This document shows positions 50,575 to 59,209 of a stretch of DNA of 64,000 nt, in pieces (the first letter of the stretch is position 1; every line of letters begins with the position of its first letter). The notes under the pieces were generated by a model that saw only the letters and a list, made by a program, of their open reading frames with translations, was not told where the DNA came from and did not search any database. The translations under genes and the position numbers were made by a program. Source of the stretch: Thermohalobaculum sp039026375 (GTDB lineage: Bacteria; Pseudomonadota; Alphaproteobacteria; Rhodobacterales; Rhodobacteraceae); assembly GCA_039026375.1 (NCBI GenBank), contig JBCCML010000015.1:29697-93696 (forward strand). Direction: 5' to 3'.

Positions 50575-50715
50575 TGCCCTACCTTCCAAACTAACTGGGT
50601 GTCACCTATACGGGCGGCCCCAGCGGAAGGAGTGACATTCGTCACACTTCACAGAGGCGTGTGCGAATCTCACGCGGTCGTGACGGGATTTTTGCGGTTT
50701 TTGACAGGGTCTGCG

Positions 50716-51330
50716 TCAGGCTGCCGCGGATTGGTGCGCGGTCAGGCCGTCGATGATCTCCTCGGCCGAGCGCAGGGCGCCCGCCTGCAGATACTCCATG
50801 GCGTTCAGCGAGGCCTGGTGCGCTTCGGGCGAGGTGCCGCCCACGCAGTCTTCGACGCAGCGCATGTAATAGTCGTGCTGGTGACCGTCGACGAAGGTGT
50901 ACTGCACGCAGACATCTGTCATACCGCCGACCAGGATCAGCGTCTCGGCCTTCAGGCCCTTCAGCAGGATCTCCAGTTCGGTGCCGAAAAAGCAGGAATA
51001 GCGGCGCTTGTGGATGAAGTAGTCGGTCGGGCGCTTGTCCATCTCCTCGGCGGCGACGGGGGTGCCGGGCTCACCCTCCAGGCAATGGATGTCCTCGCTG
51101 CCGTCCAGCTCGCGGCCATAATCAATCATGTCGCGGCGGTGAATCTCCTGGAAGAAGATGACGGGCGTGCCCGTGGCATGGGCGGCGTCGACCACGCTGC
51201 GCGCCCGCTCCATGTTCTCGCGGTAGCCGGGCATGACCGGGATGCCAGCCTTGACGTCCATGAAGGCGGATTTCTGGATATCGACGACGATCAGCACGGT
51301 GTTGCCGACCAGCATGGGTTGTTTGGGCAT
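50716..51330 (-). CDS. Isochorismatase-family cysteine hydrolase
   Basis: 204 residues. The catalytic triad is complete: D in LIVVDIQKSAFMD, K in DYFIHKRRYSCFFGT, and the nucleophilic Cys in GGMTDVCVQYT. Family members hydrolyse amides, N-carbamoyl compounds and ureidoacrylate. This enzyme is intact, unlike the isochorismatase domain of the 17960-19513 fusion. It is downstream of the Pot-type ABC genes on the same strand but separated from them by 409 bp carrying two family-1 repeats. Confidence 0.9.
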   Translation of the reverse strand: MPKQPMLVGNTVLIVVDIQKSAFMDVKAGIPVMPGYRENMERARSVVDAAHATGTPVIFFQEIHRRDMIDYGRELDGSEDIHCLEGEPGTPVAAEEMDKRPTDYFIHKRRYSCFFGTELEILLKGLKAETLILVGGMTDVCVQYTFVDGHQHDYYMRCVEDCVGGTSPEAHQASLNAMEYLQAGALRSAEEIIDGLTAHQSAAA

Positions 51331-51368
51331 GATTGATCTCCGGTTCTACGGGGTACGGCGGGAGGGAC

Positions 51369-51497
51369 GGCAGCGACCGACCTGGGTGGGCGCATCGCCC
51401 GCAGGCAAAGCAAGCAGCGAATATGATCCGACGCGCCCAGGCTGACGTGAGCACGCCACTGATAAAGCGCCCTCCCGGGGGGAGGTCGGGCGCTGCC
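51369..51497 (-). repeat. Family-1 structured repeat E3
   Basis: Plus-strand ends GGCAGCGACCGACCT (51369-51383) and AGGTCGGGCGCTGCC (51483-51497) are inverse copies with one mismatch in 15. On the minus strand it reads like E1: AGCGC-CCGA-CCTCC, loop, GGAGG-GCGCT then TT. The variable stem pair is C-G here, G-C in E1 and A-T in E2. Confidence 0.7.
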
Positions 51498-51552
51498 TGG
51501 CTGCGTCGTTTGGTTCAGTGCCCGGCCCGGAATCACGGCGCGCAGCGCCCCG

Positions 51553-51697
51553 GGCCAGCGCCCGTCGCCAATGTCGCTCGGACCATTGGCGCAACACTGG
51601 CGACCCCCCAGGGCGGGCGCTTTGTCGGCATCGGCGCAAGGCTGGAGTGCGGGAGGGGCCTTGCCATAAAGCGCGGACCTTCAGGTTGGTCGCGCCC
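51553..51697 (+). repeat. Family-1 structured repeat E4
   Basis: Lies 56 bp from E3 in opposite orientation. Left part AGCGCCCG closes with CGGGCGCT around the same inner hairpin CGCCAATG/CATTGGCG found in E2. The right end (GGTTGGTCGCGCCC) is more diverged. E3 and E4 together account for most of the 409-bp gap between 51330 and 51740. Confidence 0.65.
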
Positions 51698-51739
51698 ACC
51701 CACGGACGGGCTTGTCCCTCTGACGCCGGGCAAACCATC

Positions 51740-52540
51740 TCAACTCCGGCTCTGATCGGCGCCCATCAGCCGGGGCAGATCGCCAAACCGTGCGATCAGG
51801 CCAAAGACCAGCACCGACGCGCAGATGAACGTGATCGCGCCCACCGCCATGGTCGGCGTGAACCCGTTCCGAAGCGAGTTGAAGATCTGCAGCGTCACCG
51901 TCGAGTAGGACGAGGCCGAAACGAAGAACATCACGATGAACTCGTTGAAGCTGAGGATCAGCGTGAAGAAGAAGCCCGACACCGTATAGGGCACCGTCTG
52001 GGGCACGATGATCGACCAGAACGCCGTGCGCTCCGTCGCGCCCATTGTCGCCGCCGCATCCAAGTGCGACCGGTCGATCGATTGCAGCCCGATCGAGATT
52101 GTCGCCACCGGCAGCGCCGCCAATAGCGCCGCATGGCTCACAATGCCGGCCCACATCTGGCCCAGCACCCCGGTGAAGGCCCAGAGAAACCCCAGCCCCA
52201 CGCCAAAGACGATGGGCGGCAGGGCGAAGGGCAGGCTGGCCAGCCCCGCCAGCGTCTTCGACAGCGGGCTGCCCGTGCGCCACAGCATGTAGGCCGCGGG
52301 CCAGGCGATCAGGACGGCCAAGCTCGCGCTGCAAATGGCGATGATGATCGAGTTCTGCAGGGCCGTGGTCCACACATCTTCGGTCACGAAGAACTCGGTG
52401 AAGCGGGCCAGCGTCGGGTCCTGCGGCGGGAACAGCATCGACCGCCCGCTGTTCAGCGCCGCGGCCGATACCACGACGATGGGCAGCGCGACCATTAGGG
52501 CGCAGGCCGCCATATAGGACCAACCCAGTGCGCGGCTCAT
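51740..52540 (-). CDS. Pot/spermidine-type ABC permease (PotC-like)
   Basis: 266 residues from the ATG at 52540, which overlaps the upstream permease stop (ATGA). Six hydrophobic segments. The EAA loop is in LDAAATMGATERTAFWSIIVPQ (split here by family variation). LILSFNEFIVMFFVS, near the C-terminus, is the region where PotC has its FSLDDF-type motif. Acts with the next permease, the ATPase and the Tat-exported binding protein. Substrate could be a polyamine, an opine-like compound or another organic cation. Confidence 0.9.
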   Translation of the reverse strand: MSRALGWSYMAACALMVALPIVVVSAAALNSGRSMLFPPQDPTLARFTEFFVTEDVWTTALQNSIIIAICSASLAVLIAWPAAYMLWRTGSPLSKTLAGLASLPFALPPIVFGVGLGFLWAFTGVLGQMWAGIVSHAALLAALPVATISIGLQSIDRSHLDAAATMGATERTAFWSIIVPQTVPYTVSGFFFTLILSFNEFIVMFFVSASSYSTVTLQIFNSLRNGFTPTMAVGAITFICASVLVFGLIARFGDLPRLMGADQSRS

Positions 52541-53514
52541 GCGGCCCTCCGCTCGGCCAGGCGGCTCAGCCACATCGCCGCCACCAGGAAGGCGCCGGCC
52601 ACCACCAGCAGCACGATGGCCTGGGCGGCCCCGAAGGGCGCGTTCAGCGTGGCGCCGCGCACGGCCTCATAGACCGAGACGGCGACCGTGTGCTTGGCGG
52701 GGTGGGCAAAGACCGTGATCGCCACGTAGGCGCCCATCAGGAAGACAAACAGCAGCAGCACCGCGCCCAGCAGCGGCAGCCGGACCGAGGGCAGCACCAC
52801 CGTGCGCACCACCGTCAGCGGCCGGGCGCCCATGGTGCGCGCCGCCTCCAGCGTCGAGTTATCCAGCCGCGCCAAAGCGGGGTAGAGCAGGATCACCGCA
52901 TAGGGCCACACCAGATAGGCCAGCGTGATGATGGTCGCGAACTCGGACGGTTTGAAGCGCACGTTCCGCGGGTTGGCCAGGCCCCAGTCGCGCAGCTGCT
53001 GGAACCAGCCCACCTCCTTCAGCCAGTCGGTCAACCCGGTCTCCTTGAAGACCATCGGCAGACCCGAGCGGTTCGACAGCAGGATGTCCCAGCCCATGAC
53101 CACGAAGACCTCGGACAGCGAAACAGACGACAGCAGAAAAACCAGCCAGATCGTCTGAGCGCGGCGCGACTGGCGTGTCATCAGGTAGACAAACGGGAAC
53201 GCCGTCGCCACGGCCAGCAGCGAGGCGATCACTGCGTAATAGAACGAATACCAAAGCCGCTGGAGGTAGAGGAACGAGACGTCCTCGGGGTTCGCGCCCA
53301 CGAAGAACCGCTGATAGTTCGACAGGCTCAGCGACCAGCGCCAGTCCGCGCCCTCGATCTTTTCGCCCAGGCTGATCACCATCACCAGGATGAAGGGCAC
53401 CAGGCACAGGATGACGATCACCAGGGCAAAGCCGATCGTCCCCCAGTTCCAGCGCTTTGCGGGCGCCGCCTCGGCCGCCACCCCTGGGGTGATATCGGCC
53501 GTGCTGACGCTCAT
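52537..53514 (-). CDS. Pot-type ABC permease (PotB-like)
   Basis: 325 residues, six or more hydrophobic segments. The EAA loop is LEAARTMGARPLTVVRTVVL and the late helix VLLLFVFLMGAYVAITVF has the PotB layout. A 100-residue N-terminal part includes the first helix (IGFALVIVILCLVPFILVMV) and a periplasmic loop. ATGA overlaps on both sides (53511-53514 and 52537-52540) show one tightly coupled unit with ATPase and PotC-like permease. Confidence 0.9.
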   Translation of the reverse strand: MSVSTADITPGVAAEAAPAKRWNWGTIGFALVIVILCLVPFILVMVISLGEKIEGADWRWSLSLSNYQRFFVGANPEDVSFLYLQRLWYSFYYAVIASLLAVATAFPFVYLMTRQSRRAQTIWLVFLLSSVSLSEVFVVMGWDILLSNRSGLPMVFKETGLTDWLKEVGWFQQLRDWGLANPRNVRFKPSEFATIITLAYLVWPYAVILLYPALARLDNSTLEAARTMGARPLTVVRTVVLPSVRLPLLGAVLLLFVFLMGAYVAITVFAHPAKHTVAVSVYEAVRGATLNAPFGAAQAIVLLVVAGAFLVAAMWLSRLAERRAA

Positions 53515-54581
53515 GCCGCGGCCCTGTCGCTGTCGCGCGGAAAGACGTGCAGCGCACCTGGCGGCAGATGCACCTGCAGGCTCTCGCCCACGTGGAAGTC
53601 ACGGGCGTTCTCGCCGATGGCATACTCCACGATCAGCGCGCCGGCGGGTGTCTCCAGATAGATGTCGCGGGTCGGCCCCACATCCCGGACAAAGGTGATC
53701 TTGGCCTCCAGCCGGTTGCCGTCGGGCATGTCGCCGTCAAGCCAGGCCTTTTCGGGCCGGATCGCGACCGAGACCGGCGCACCGTCCAGAAAGCTGGCGG
53801 GGGCGTCCAGGCTCAGCGTCGTGCCCGGCACCTGGACCTGGCCAGACTGCACCTGGCCATCCAGGAAGTTCGCCCGCCCGATGAACGAGGCGACGAAGGC
53901 ATTGGCTGGGCGGTTATAGATCTCTTGCGGGGGGCCGATCTGCTCGGCCCGGCCCTGGCTCATCACCACGATCTGGTCGGCCATGGTCATCGCCTCGCGC
54001 TGGTCGTGGGTCACGACAATCGTGGTGATCCCCAGGCGCTGTTGCAGCAGGCGCAGTTCCACCTGCATGTCCTCGCGCAGCTTGGCGTCCAGCGCCGACA
54101 TCGGCTCGTCCAGCAGGAAGACGTCCGGTTCCTGCGCCAGGGCGCGCGCGATGGCGACCCGCTGGCGCTGCCCGCCCGACAGTTCGCCGATGCGCCGCGT
54201 CGCGAACGGCGACAGCTGCACCATGTCCAACAGCCGCGCGGCGGTCTCCTCCCGCTCGGCCCGGCCAACACCCGAGATCTTCAGCGAATAGGCCACGTTC
54301 TCGGCCACCGACAGGTGCGGGAACAGCGCGAACGACTGAAAGACCATGCCGAACTTGCGCAAGTGGGCCGGGCGCGTCGTGATGTCGTCGTCGCCCAGCA
54401 TCAACCGCCCGGAGGACGGCATCTCCAGCCCCGCAATCATCCGCAGCAAGGTGGTCTTGCCGCAGCCCGACGGCCCCAGCAGGGCCGTCAGCTCACCATG
54501 GCGAAAGGTCAGGTCCGTTGGCTCGACCGCCGTGAAGCGGCCGAAGCTTTTCGACACCCGCTGCAGGGTCAGGTTCGCCAT
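53511..54581 (-). CDS. Pot-type ABC importer ATPase (PotA-like)
   Basis: 356 residues. Walker A GPSGCGKTTLLRM, Q-loop MVFQSFALFPHLSV, signature LSGGQRQRVAIARAL, Walker B VFLLDEPMSALD, and IVVTHDQREAMTMAD. The C-terminal 120 residues are the TOBE regulatory domain (VSVAIRPEKAWL). It lies 8 bp after the binding-protein gene. This is the only ATPase of the spermidine/putrescine type in the window; it might also serve the ATPase-less amino-acid importer at 59384, though the families differ. Confidence 0.93.
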   Translation of the reverse strand: MANLTLQRVSKSFGRFTAVEPTDLTFRHGELTALLGPSGCGKTTLLRMIAGLEMPSSGRLMLGDDDITTRPAHLRKFGMVFQSFALFPHLSVAENVAYSLKISGVGRAEREETAARLLDMVQLSPFATRRIGELSGGQRQRVAIARALAQEPDVFLLDEPMSALDAKLREDMQVELRLLQQRLGITTIVVTHDQREAMTMADQIVVMSQGRAEQIGPPQEIYNRPANAFVASFIGRANFLDGQVQSGQVQVPGTTLSLDAPASFLDGAPVSVAIRPEKAWLDGDMPDGNRLEAKITFVRDVGPTRDIYLETPAGALIVEYAIGENARDFHVGESLQVHLPPGALHVFPRDSDRAAA

Positions 54582-54589
54582 GGCCGGGC

Positions 54590-55669
54590 TCAGGCGCTGG
54601 CGAGCATCTTGTCCCAGGTCTCCTTGATGAAGGTTTCCTCGTCCAGATAGGCCTCGTAGGCGGGCTGGATCGCGGGCGTCCCCGAGACCGAGGCAAACTC
54701 GTCATCGCTCAGATCGGTCAGCGACTGATCGACCAGCGGCGCCGTGCCGATCATGCGGCTCATCAGGGCCTGGGTCGACGGATCGGACGAGAAGGTGATG
54801 AACTCCAGCGCCTCTTCGGTCTTCTCGGACAGGGTCGACATGCACCACGAGCCATAGCCCTGCGGGTTGCCCTCTTTCGGGAAGATCGACTTGATGGGGA
54901 AGCCGTCGGCCGCCATCAGCTGGGCCACGTCGTGGTAGTACATGCCGCCCACCACGTCGCCGTTCTTCATGCCCTGTTCCATCTGGCTTTCGCCGGACCA
55001 CCACAGCGCCACGTTGGGACGCAGCTCGCCCGCCTTCTCGATGATGGCGACGATGCCGTCGCGGGTGGCAAAGGTCGCTTCGCCCTCGAAGAAAGTGGCC
55101 GCGACGATGTCCAAGAGGTTCGAGTTGAAGTTCTTCGAAAAGCCAAGGCTGGCTTCGAACTTCGAGCTGTCCCAGAAGTCGGCCCAGCTGCCGGGGGTCT
55201 CGACCTCGCCCGGGTTTATCACCATCGAGCTAAACCACGACATGGCGCCCACGCCCAGCACGCCGTCATTGGCTTCAAACAGGAAGTAGGGATCCAGGTT
55301 GCCGGCGGTCGAGACCTTCGAGGTTTCGATCGGGGCCAGCAGTTCGCCGATGCGCGACGCCTTGATCATCGTGTCCCGCCCGTAAAGCGACAGATCGGCC
55401 GGCACGGTGCCCGCGGCAGCGGCCTGCTGCATGGTCACCAGCCAGTCGGTCGAGTTCGGCTGGGTGATGCTCTCGATCTCGATGCCGGTTGCCTCGGCGA
55501 ACGCGGGGTAGACGTGCTTTTTGAAGCTGTCCTCGAAATAGCCGCCATAGGAGCCGACCTTCAGGCTGCGCTTGGCCGCGATCGCGGGGGCGCCCAGCGA
55601 CACGGCCGCGGCAGCACCAGCGGTCGTGGCCAACAGCGTACGGCGCGTCAGTCCGGTGGGTTTCGTCAT
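54590..55669 (-). CDS. Tat-exported ABC substrate-binding protein (PotD/PotF-like)
   Basis: 359 residues. The N-terminus carries a twin-arginine signal (LTRRTLLATTAGAAAAVSLG) and a cleavage site near AIA-A. The mature part is a type-2 periplasmic binding fold: LKVGSYGGYFEDSFKKHVYP, IETSKVSTAGNLDPYF and FKNGDVV-like MKNGDVVGGMYYHDV. PotD-type proteins bind polyamines or other organic cations through acidic and aromatic pocket residues, which I cannot place here with certainty. First gene of the four-gene importer and divergent from the oxygenase gene at 55890. Confidence 0.9.
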   Translation of the reverse strand: MTKPTGLTRRTLLATTAGAAAAVSLGAPAIAAKRSLKVGSYGGYFEDSFKKHVYPAFAEATGIEIESITQPNSTDWLVTMQQAAAAGTVPADLSLYGRDTMIKASRIGELLAPIETSKVSTAGNLDPYFLFEANDGVLGVGAMSWFSSMVINPGEVETPGSWADFWDSSKFEASLGFSKNFNSNLLDIVAATFFEGEATFATRDGIVAIIEKAGELRPNVALWWSGESQMEQGMKNGDVVGGMYYHDVAQLMAADGFPIKSIFPKEGNPQGYGSWCMSTLSEKTEEALEFITFSSDPSTQALMSRMIGTAPLVDQSLTDLSDDEFASVSGTPAIQPAYEAYLDEETFIKETWDKMLASA

Positions 55670-55889
55670 TGTCTTTCTCCTCTGTCAGACCGCTGCCCGC
55701 GCGGGCGCGGCGGCACGTTTGGGTGCGTTTGGGCCCGTTTGGCATAGAGGATTGCTTTCCAGGCGGATCTGTCTAATTTTTTATCGATTGTCAGGGGGCA
55801 TCGGCGCCTAACTGACGATTATCATAGCAGTATGGGACGACTGCACACGATCCGTGCGCACTTTCTGTGCACCCATAAGGAGACGACCG

Positions 55890-56957
55890 ATGAACGATGC
55901 GTCCGCCGCGACTCAGCGCGCCATGAAATTGGAAGACGCGGCCCTGCCCGTCATCGACCTGAGCGGGTTGTTCAACGGTAATCCCGAACCGGTTGCCGCG
56001 GCGCTGGGACAGGCGGCGCGGACCTCCGGGTTCTTCTACATCACCAACCACGGCATCCCGCAAAGCCAGATCGACGCCGTCTTCGCCGCCTCCAAGCAAT
56101 TCCACGAAATGCCGCGCACCTACAAGATGCGCTACTGGTGCGGGTTCTCGACCAACCATCGCGGCTACGTCCCGTTCGAGGAGAACGGCTCGGACTTCCC
56201 CAAGACCATCAACTTCAACGATGCCTGGGACATGAGCTTCGAGGCGCCCGCCGATCACCCGGACAACGTGGCGGGCTATCGCATGACAGGGCCAAACATC
56301 TGGCCCGATCTGCCGGGCTGGCAGGACACGGTCAGCGGCTATTACGACGCGATCTTCGGGCTGGGCCAGCGCCTGTTGGAGGCGTTCGCCATGGCGCTGG
56401 ATGTCGATGTGGCCGAGCTGCGCCAGTTCATCACCAACCCCACCTCGCAGCTGCGCATGCTGCGCTATATCGAGAATGACCTGCCCGCCACCAAGGAGAT
56501 GGTGGGCATCGGCGCGCATTCGGACTTCGAGTGCTTCACCATCCTCTTGCAGGGCGGCCCGGGCCTGCAGGTGATGAACGCCGAGGACATCTGGGTCGAG
56601 GCGCCACCCATCCCCGGCACCTTCATCGTCAACATCGGCGATGTGTTCGAGGCCTGGTCCGGCGGCCAGTTCAAATCCACGCAGCACCGCGTGGTGAACA
56701 TCGGCAAGGAACGCTACTCGTTCCCGCTGTTCTTCGGGCTGGACTATGACGCGGTGATCGAACCGCTGGCGAAGTTCCGCACGCCCGAAACCCTAGAGAA
56801 ATATCCGCCGATGAAGGCCGGCGATCACCTGATGCGCATGACCATCGGGGGCTTTCGCTACCTGCAAGACGCGGTCAACTGTGGGGTCTTCACGCCGGAC
56901 TACGAAGTGCCGGACGAAAACCCCTTCAAGCGCGAAGCAAAACCCCTGCCCGCCTGA
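55890..56957 (+). CDS. Isopenicillin-N-synthase-family Fe(II)/2-oxoglutarate oxygenase
   Basis: 355 residues from the ATG at 55890 (AAGGAGA upstream). DIOX_N segment PVIDLSGLFNG then GFFYITNHGIPQSQIDAVFA. Iron ligands H and D are in IGAHSDFECFTILLQG and the distal H in STQHRVVNIG; R and S of the 2-oxoglutarate site are in ERYSFPLFFG. The family includes ethylene-forming enzyme and related arginine or homoarginine hydroxylases as well as flavone-type enzymes. It is divergent from a polyamine-type importer, and a GNAT-like gene follows 11 bp later. Substrate likely a nitrogen compound brought in by the importer (inference). Confidence 0.92.
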   Translation: MNDASAATQRAMKLEDAALPVIDLSGLFNGNPEPVAAALGQAARTSGFFYITNHGIPQSQIDAVFAASKQFHEMPRTYKMRYWCGFSTNHRGYVPFEENGSDFPKTINFNDAWDMSFEAPADHPDNVAGYRMTGPNIWPDLPGWQDTVSGYYDAIFGLGQRLLEAFAMALDVDVAELRQFITNPTSQLRMLRYIENDLPATKEMVGIGAHSDFECFTILLQGGPGLQVMNAEDIWVEAPPIPGTFIVNIGDVFEAWSGGQFKSTQHRVVNIGKERYSFPLFFGLDYDAVIEPLAKFRTPETLEKYPPMKAGDHLMRMTIGGFRYLQDAVNCGVFTPDYEVPDENPFKREAKPLPA

Positions 56958-56968
56958 GGATAGGCGCG

Positions 56969-57421
56969 ATGCAGCGCTGTCACCCTGCCTTTGCCGCTAC
57001 CCAGGCGCCGCACCACGCGGCGATGGGGGCCTACCGGCTGGAGATCCTGGCCCCCGCCGTGGTCGAGGAGGACTACCAGGTCGTCATGGACAGCGCCCCG
57101 CGGCTGCGCGGGTTCATGGGCGGGGACTGGCCGGCTGGTCTGAGCTTGGCCGACAACCGCGATGATCTGGCCTGGCACGTGAAGGAGTTCCAGGCGAACC
57201 GATCCTTCGCCTGGGTCGTGCGGCAAGAAGACGGGCGCTACCAGGGGTGTCTCTACATTTTTCCCCGGTTCATGGAGGACGCGGCTGACGTGATCATCTG
57301 GGCACGCGCGGACAACAACCCAGAGACGCACGAGGCGGCGATGGCCGATGCCGCCCGCAAATGGCTAGTGCCGCCGTTGTGGCCCGCGGTGGCCTATCAC
57401 CTGCACCTGCCGGGCGCCTGA
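56969..57421 (+). CDS. GNAT-like acetyltransferase-fold protein
   Basis: 150 residues. The layout fits a small GNAT fold: YRLEILAPAVVEEDYQVVMD at the start, FAWVVRQEDGRYQGCLYIFP as the central beta strands, and DVIIWARADN before the last helix. The acetyl-CoA loop Q/RxxGxG/A is not clear, so catalysis is uncertain. It lies 11 bp after the oxygenase gene and ends before a strong palindromic terminator, so the two form an operon. It could modify the oxygenase product or substrate. Confidence 0.65.
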   Translation: MQRCHPAFAATQAPHHAAMGAYRLEILAPAVVEEDYQVVMDSAPRLRGFMGGDWPAGLSLADNRDDLAWHVKEFQANRSFAWVVRQEDGRYQGCLYIFPRFMEDAADVIIWARADNNPETHEAAMADAARKWLVPPLWPAVAYHLHLPGA

Positions 57422-57554
57422 GGCCGGCAAAGACGGCACCCCGTGACTTTCCCCCGGTCAGACCGCATGAGGCAATCTTGAGAAAGGTTCGGCCAGAGCC
57501 ACAGCCAGTTTAACGGTGCGGGCCATCCTGCCGGATGCCCGCAAGTCTTATCAG

Positions 57555-57590
57555 GCCCCACCCACCCGCCCATGGGCGGGTGGGTGGGGC
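57555..57590. terminator. 36-bp perfect palindrome, bidirectional terminator candidate
   Basis: Arms GCCCCACCCACCCGCC (57555-57570) and their exact inverse (57575-57590) around CATG. TTTATAG follows on the plus side. It lies between two converging genes (56969-57421 and 57695-58093). The CCCACCCACCC content is shared with the family-2 repeat loops. Confidence 0.7.
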
Positions 57591-57694
57591 TTTATAGATG
57601 TCGGGCCGCCAACGGCGGGCCGTCCGCATACGTCGCTGACCGACAATCCGATCTGAAATCCGAGTGTCTAAGCAGCAGCCACACGCAGGCAGCC

Positions 57695-58093
57695 TTACTC
57701 GACCGCGCTCTCAAGCTCGGCTGTGGAGATACCCAACTTCTCCAGCCCCTCCTCCAAGTGGTCACCCAGCTGGGGCGTGCCCAGCAGATAGGGCGCCGTC
57801 CGCGCGCCCTGCTGGCCACTTGCCTCGGCCAGATAGTCGGCAAAGCTCTCGGACCCGTCATCGCTGCGCCCCAGCCACATCAACGCCACCAATTCGGCCT
57901 GCTGGGTCTGGGTCAGGTCAGAAATCCAGTTCGTCAGCTCTTCTACAGTTGGGTCATCGCGCGTGTCCTCCAGAACGCCCAGCGCATTGCTGCCATCGTC
58001 ATCGGCCGAGACGCTGTCGCTCTCTTCCTTCACGTCGAATTCCCGGGCCTTCAGAATGATCCAGGCCACCGTCTGCAACGGTATCGTCAGCAT
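57695..58093 (-). CDS. DUF3775-domain protein
   Basis: 132 residues, acidic. Seen: IPLQTVAWIILKAREFDVKE at the N-terminus, LTNWISDLTQTQQAELVALM and a WLGRSDDG turn, all typical of DUF3775. Cytoplasmic and helical. Function unknown. It lies 20 bp downstream of the AerR-like B12-binding regulator gene on the same strand, so the two are probably co-transcribed. Confidence 0.85.
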   Translation of the reverse strand: MLTIPLQTVAWIILKAREFDVKEESDSVSADDDGSNALGVLEDTRDDPTVEELTNWISDLTQTQQAELVALMWLGRSDDGSESFADYLAEASGQQGARTAPYLLGTPQLGDHLEEGLEKLGISTAELESAVE

Positions 58094-58113
58094 TCATCCC
58101 TCCCATCTTGCCA

Positions 58114-58962
58114 TCAGTTCGCAGACATTCCGCCGGTCTTCGGCACCATGCCCCGCCGCAGCCGCTCCAACGCCGCATAGGCCTGGGGCATGTCCACCGC
58201 CAGGGCGTCAGGGCGCATGGCGCGGACCTCTTCCCCCGCCTCGTCCAGAACATGACCGCCCACGATGATCTTTTTTGCCGGCGTCTCGATCCGGAGCGAG
58301 ACGATCAGCTTCGCCAAAGCGGGCAGCGCATGCGCGCCCGCCGCAGACAACCCTATGATACCCGCGGCCGAAGCGACAACATCTCCGATCAGTTCGTCAT
58401 GCGACCGGCCCACAAGCAGCCTGACCGACCAGCCGCGTCGTTCCAGCAGATCCGCCGCTGCCTTGACGCCCAGGTTGTGCGTCTCACCCGGCACGGCCGC
58501 AAACAACGCCAGGCGTTGCGGTCCAGTTCCGCCTGCGGACACGGTGGTCTGGGCATTCAGGGCCCGCATGATGGCATAGATCCGGCCGGTGCCCGCCGTC
58601 ACGTCAAAGAACGACACCCGGTCCGTGTCCCACCATTGGCCCAGAAGCCGCGCGGCCCCGGCCAGATAGGACAGGTACACCGTCTCGACCGACACGCCAT
58701 CCGCACGGGCCTGCGCGATGAACGTCAGACCCGCGTTTTGGTCATCGGAAATCAGGTCGAGGCACAGCGCCTCCAGCTCGGCTGCCGTTGCCGGATGATC
58801 CGTTGACGGGATTTCCTTTGCACGCTCTGCCACGCGCTGGATGACTTCTTTTGCAACGACCTCCAGCGAGGACCGGTCGAGTTTCGACCGCATCTCCCAT
58901 ACTTCAGATTGCAGGCGTGTGTAGACGGCGGGGAATACGGTAGCGGCGTCGTTGGTGGTCAT
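58114..58962 (-). CDS. AerR/PpaA-like cobalamin-binding regulator
   Basis: 282 residues from the ATG at 58962; the longer frame lacks support. The N-terminal helical domain (about 40-130, including SYLAGAARLLGQWWDTDRVS) resembles the MtaN/BTAD-like helper of B12-binding proteins. The C-terminal Rossmann domain has GETHNLGVKAAADLLERRGW, keeping the His and Gly of the DxHxxG cobalamin motif, then VIGLSAAG-type IIGLSAAGAHALPAL and KIIVGGHVL. AerR/PpaA proteins antagonise PpsR/CrtJ in response to light and B12, and puf promoter sites for such a repressor are present at 38476-38518. Close kinship is likely, but heme- or other B12-sensor functions remain possible. Confidence 0.82.
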   Translation of the reverse strand: MTTNDAATVFPAVYTRLQSEVWEMRSKLDRSSLEVVAKEVIQRVAERAKEIPSTDHPATAAELEALCLDLISDDQNAGLTFIAQARADGVSVETVYLSYLAGAARLLGQWWDTDRVSFFDVTAGTGRIYAIMRALNAQTTVSAGGTGPQRLALFAAVPGETHNLGVKAAADLLERRGWSVRLLVGRSHDELIGDVVASAAGIIGLSAAGAHALPALAKLIVSLRIETPAKKIIVGGHVLDEAGEEVRAMRPDALAVDMPQAYAALERLRRGMVPKTGGMSAN

Positions 58963-59001
58963 GTTCGCAGTCTCCCAGCAGGCCAGGAACGACTCAGATC
59001 C

Positions 59002-59024
59002 ATCACAAAACACGTGTATGTGAT
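59002..59024. promoter_or_regulatory. 23-bp near-palindrome around ACACGTGT
   Basis: ATCACA, AA, the perfect core ACACGTGT, A, then TGTGAT, lying 40-62 bp upstream of the AerR-like start. Arms match apart from one extra base. Such a site is large enough for a dimeric repressor or activator controlling this gene. Confidence 0.5.
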
Positions 59025-59209
59025 CGTAGGGGGGACTCAGGAAAACAGTAAAGGCGCCGTGACAGCCCTGCGACAGCAAGCCCCGAAAGCACGCCGGCCA
59101 CCGACTAACACCACCCAGGTCCGTTCGACAGAGGAACGCAACGTGACAGGCCTCACGCAACCGGCGCCCGCGGGACCGGCCCAATGCCCCCGCAGCACCC
59201 GCCTTCTCT

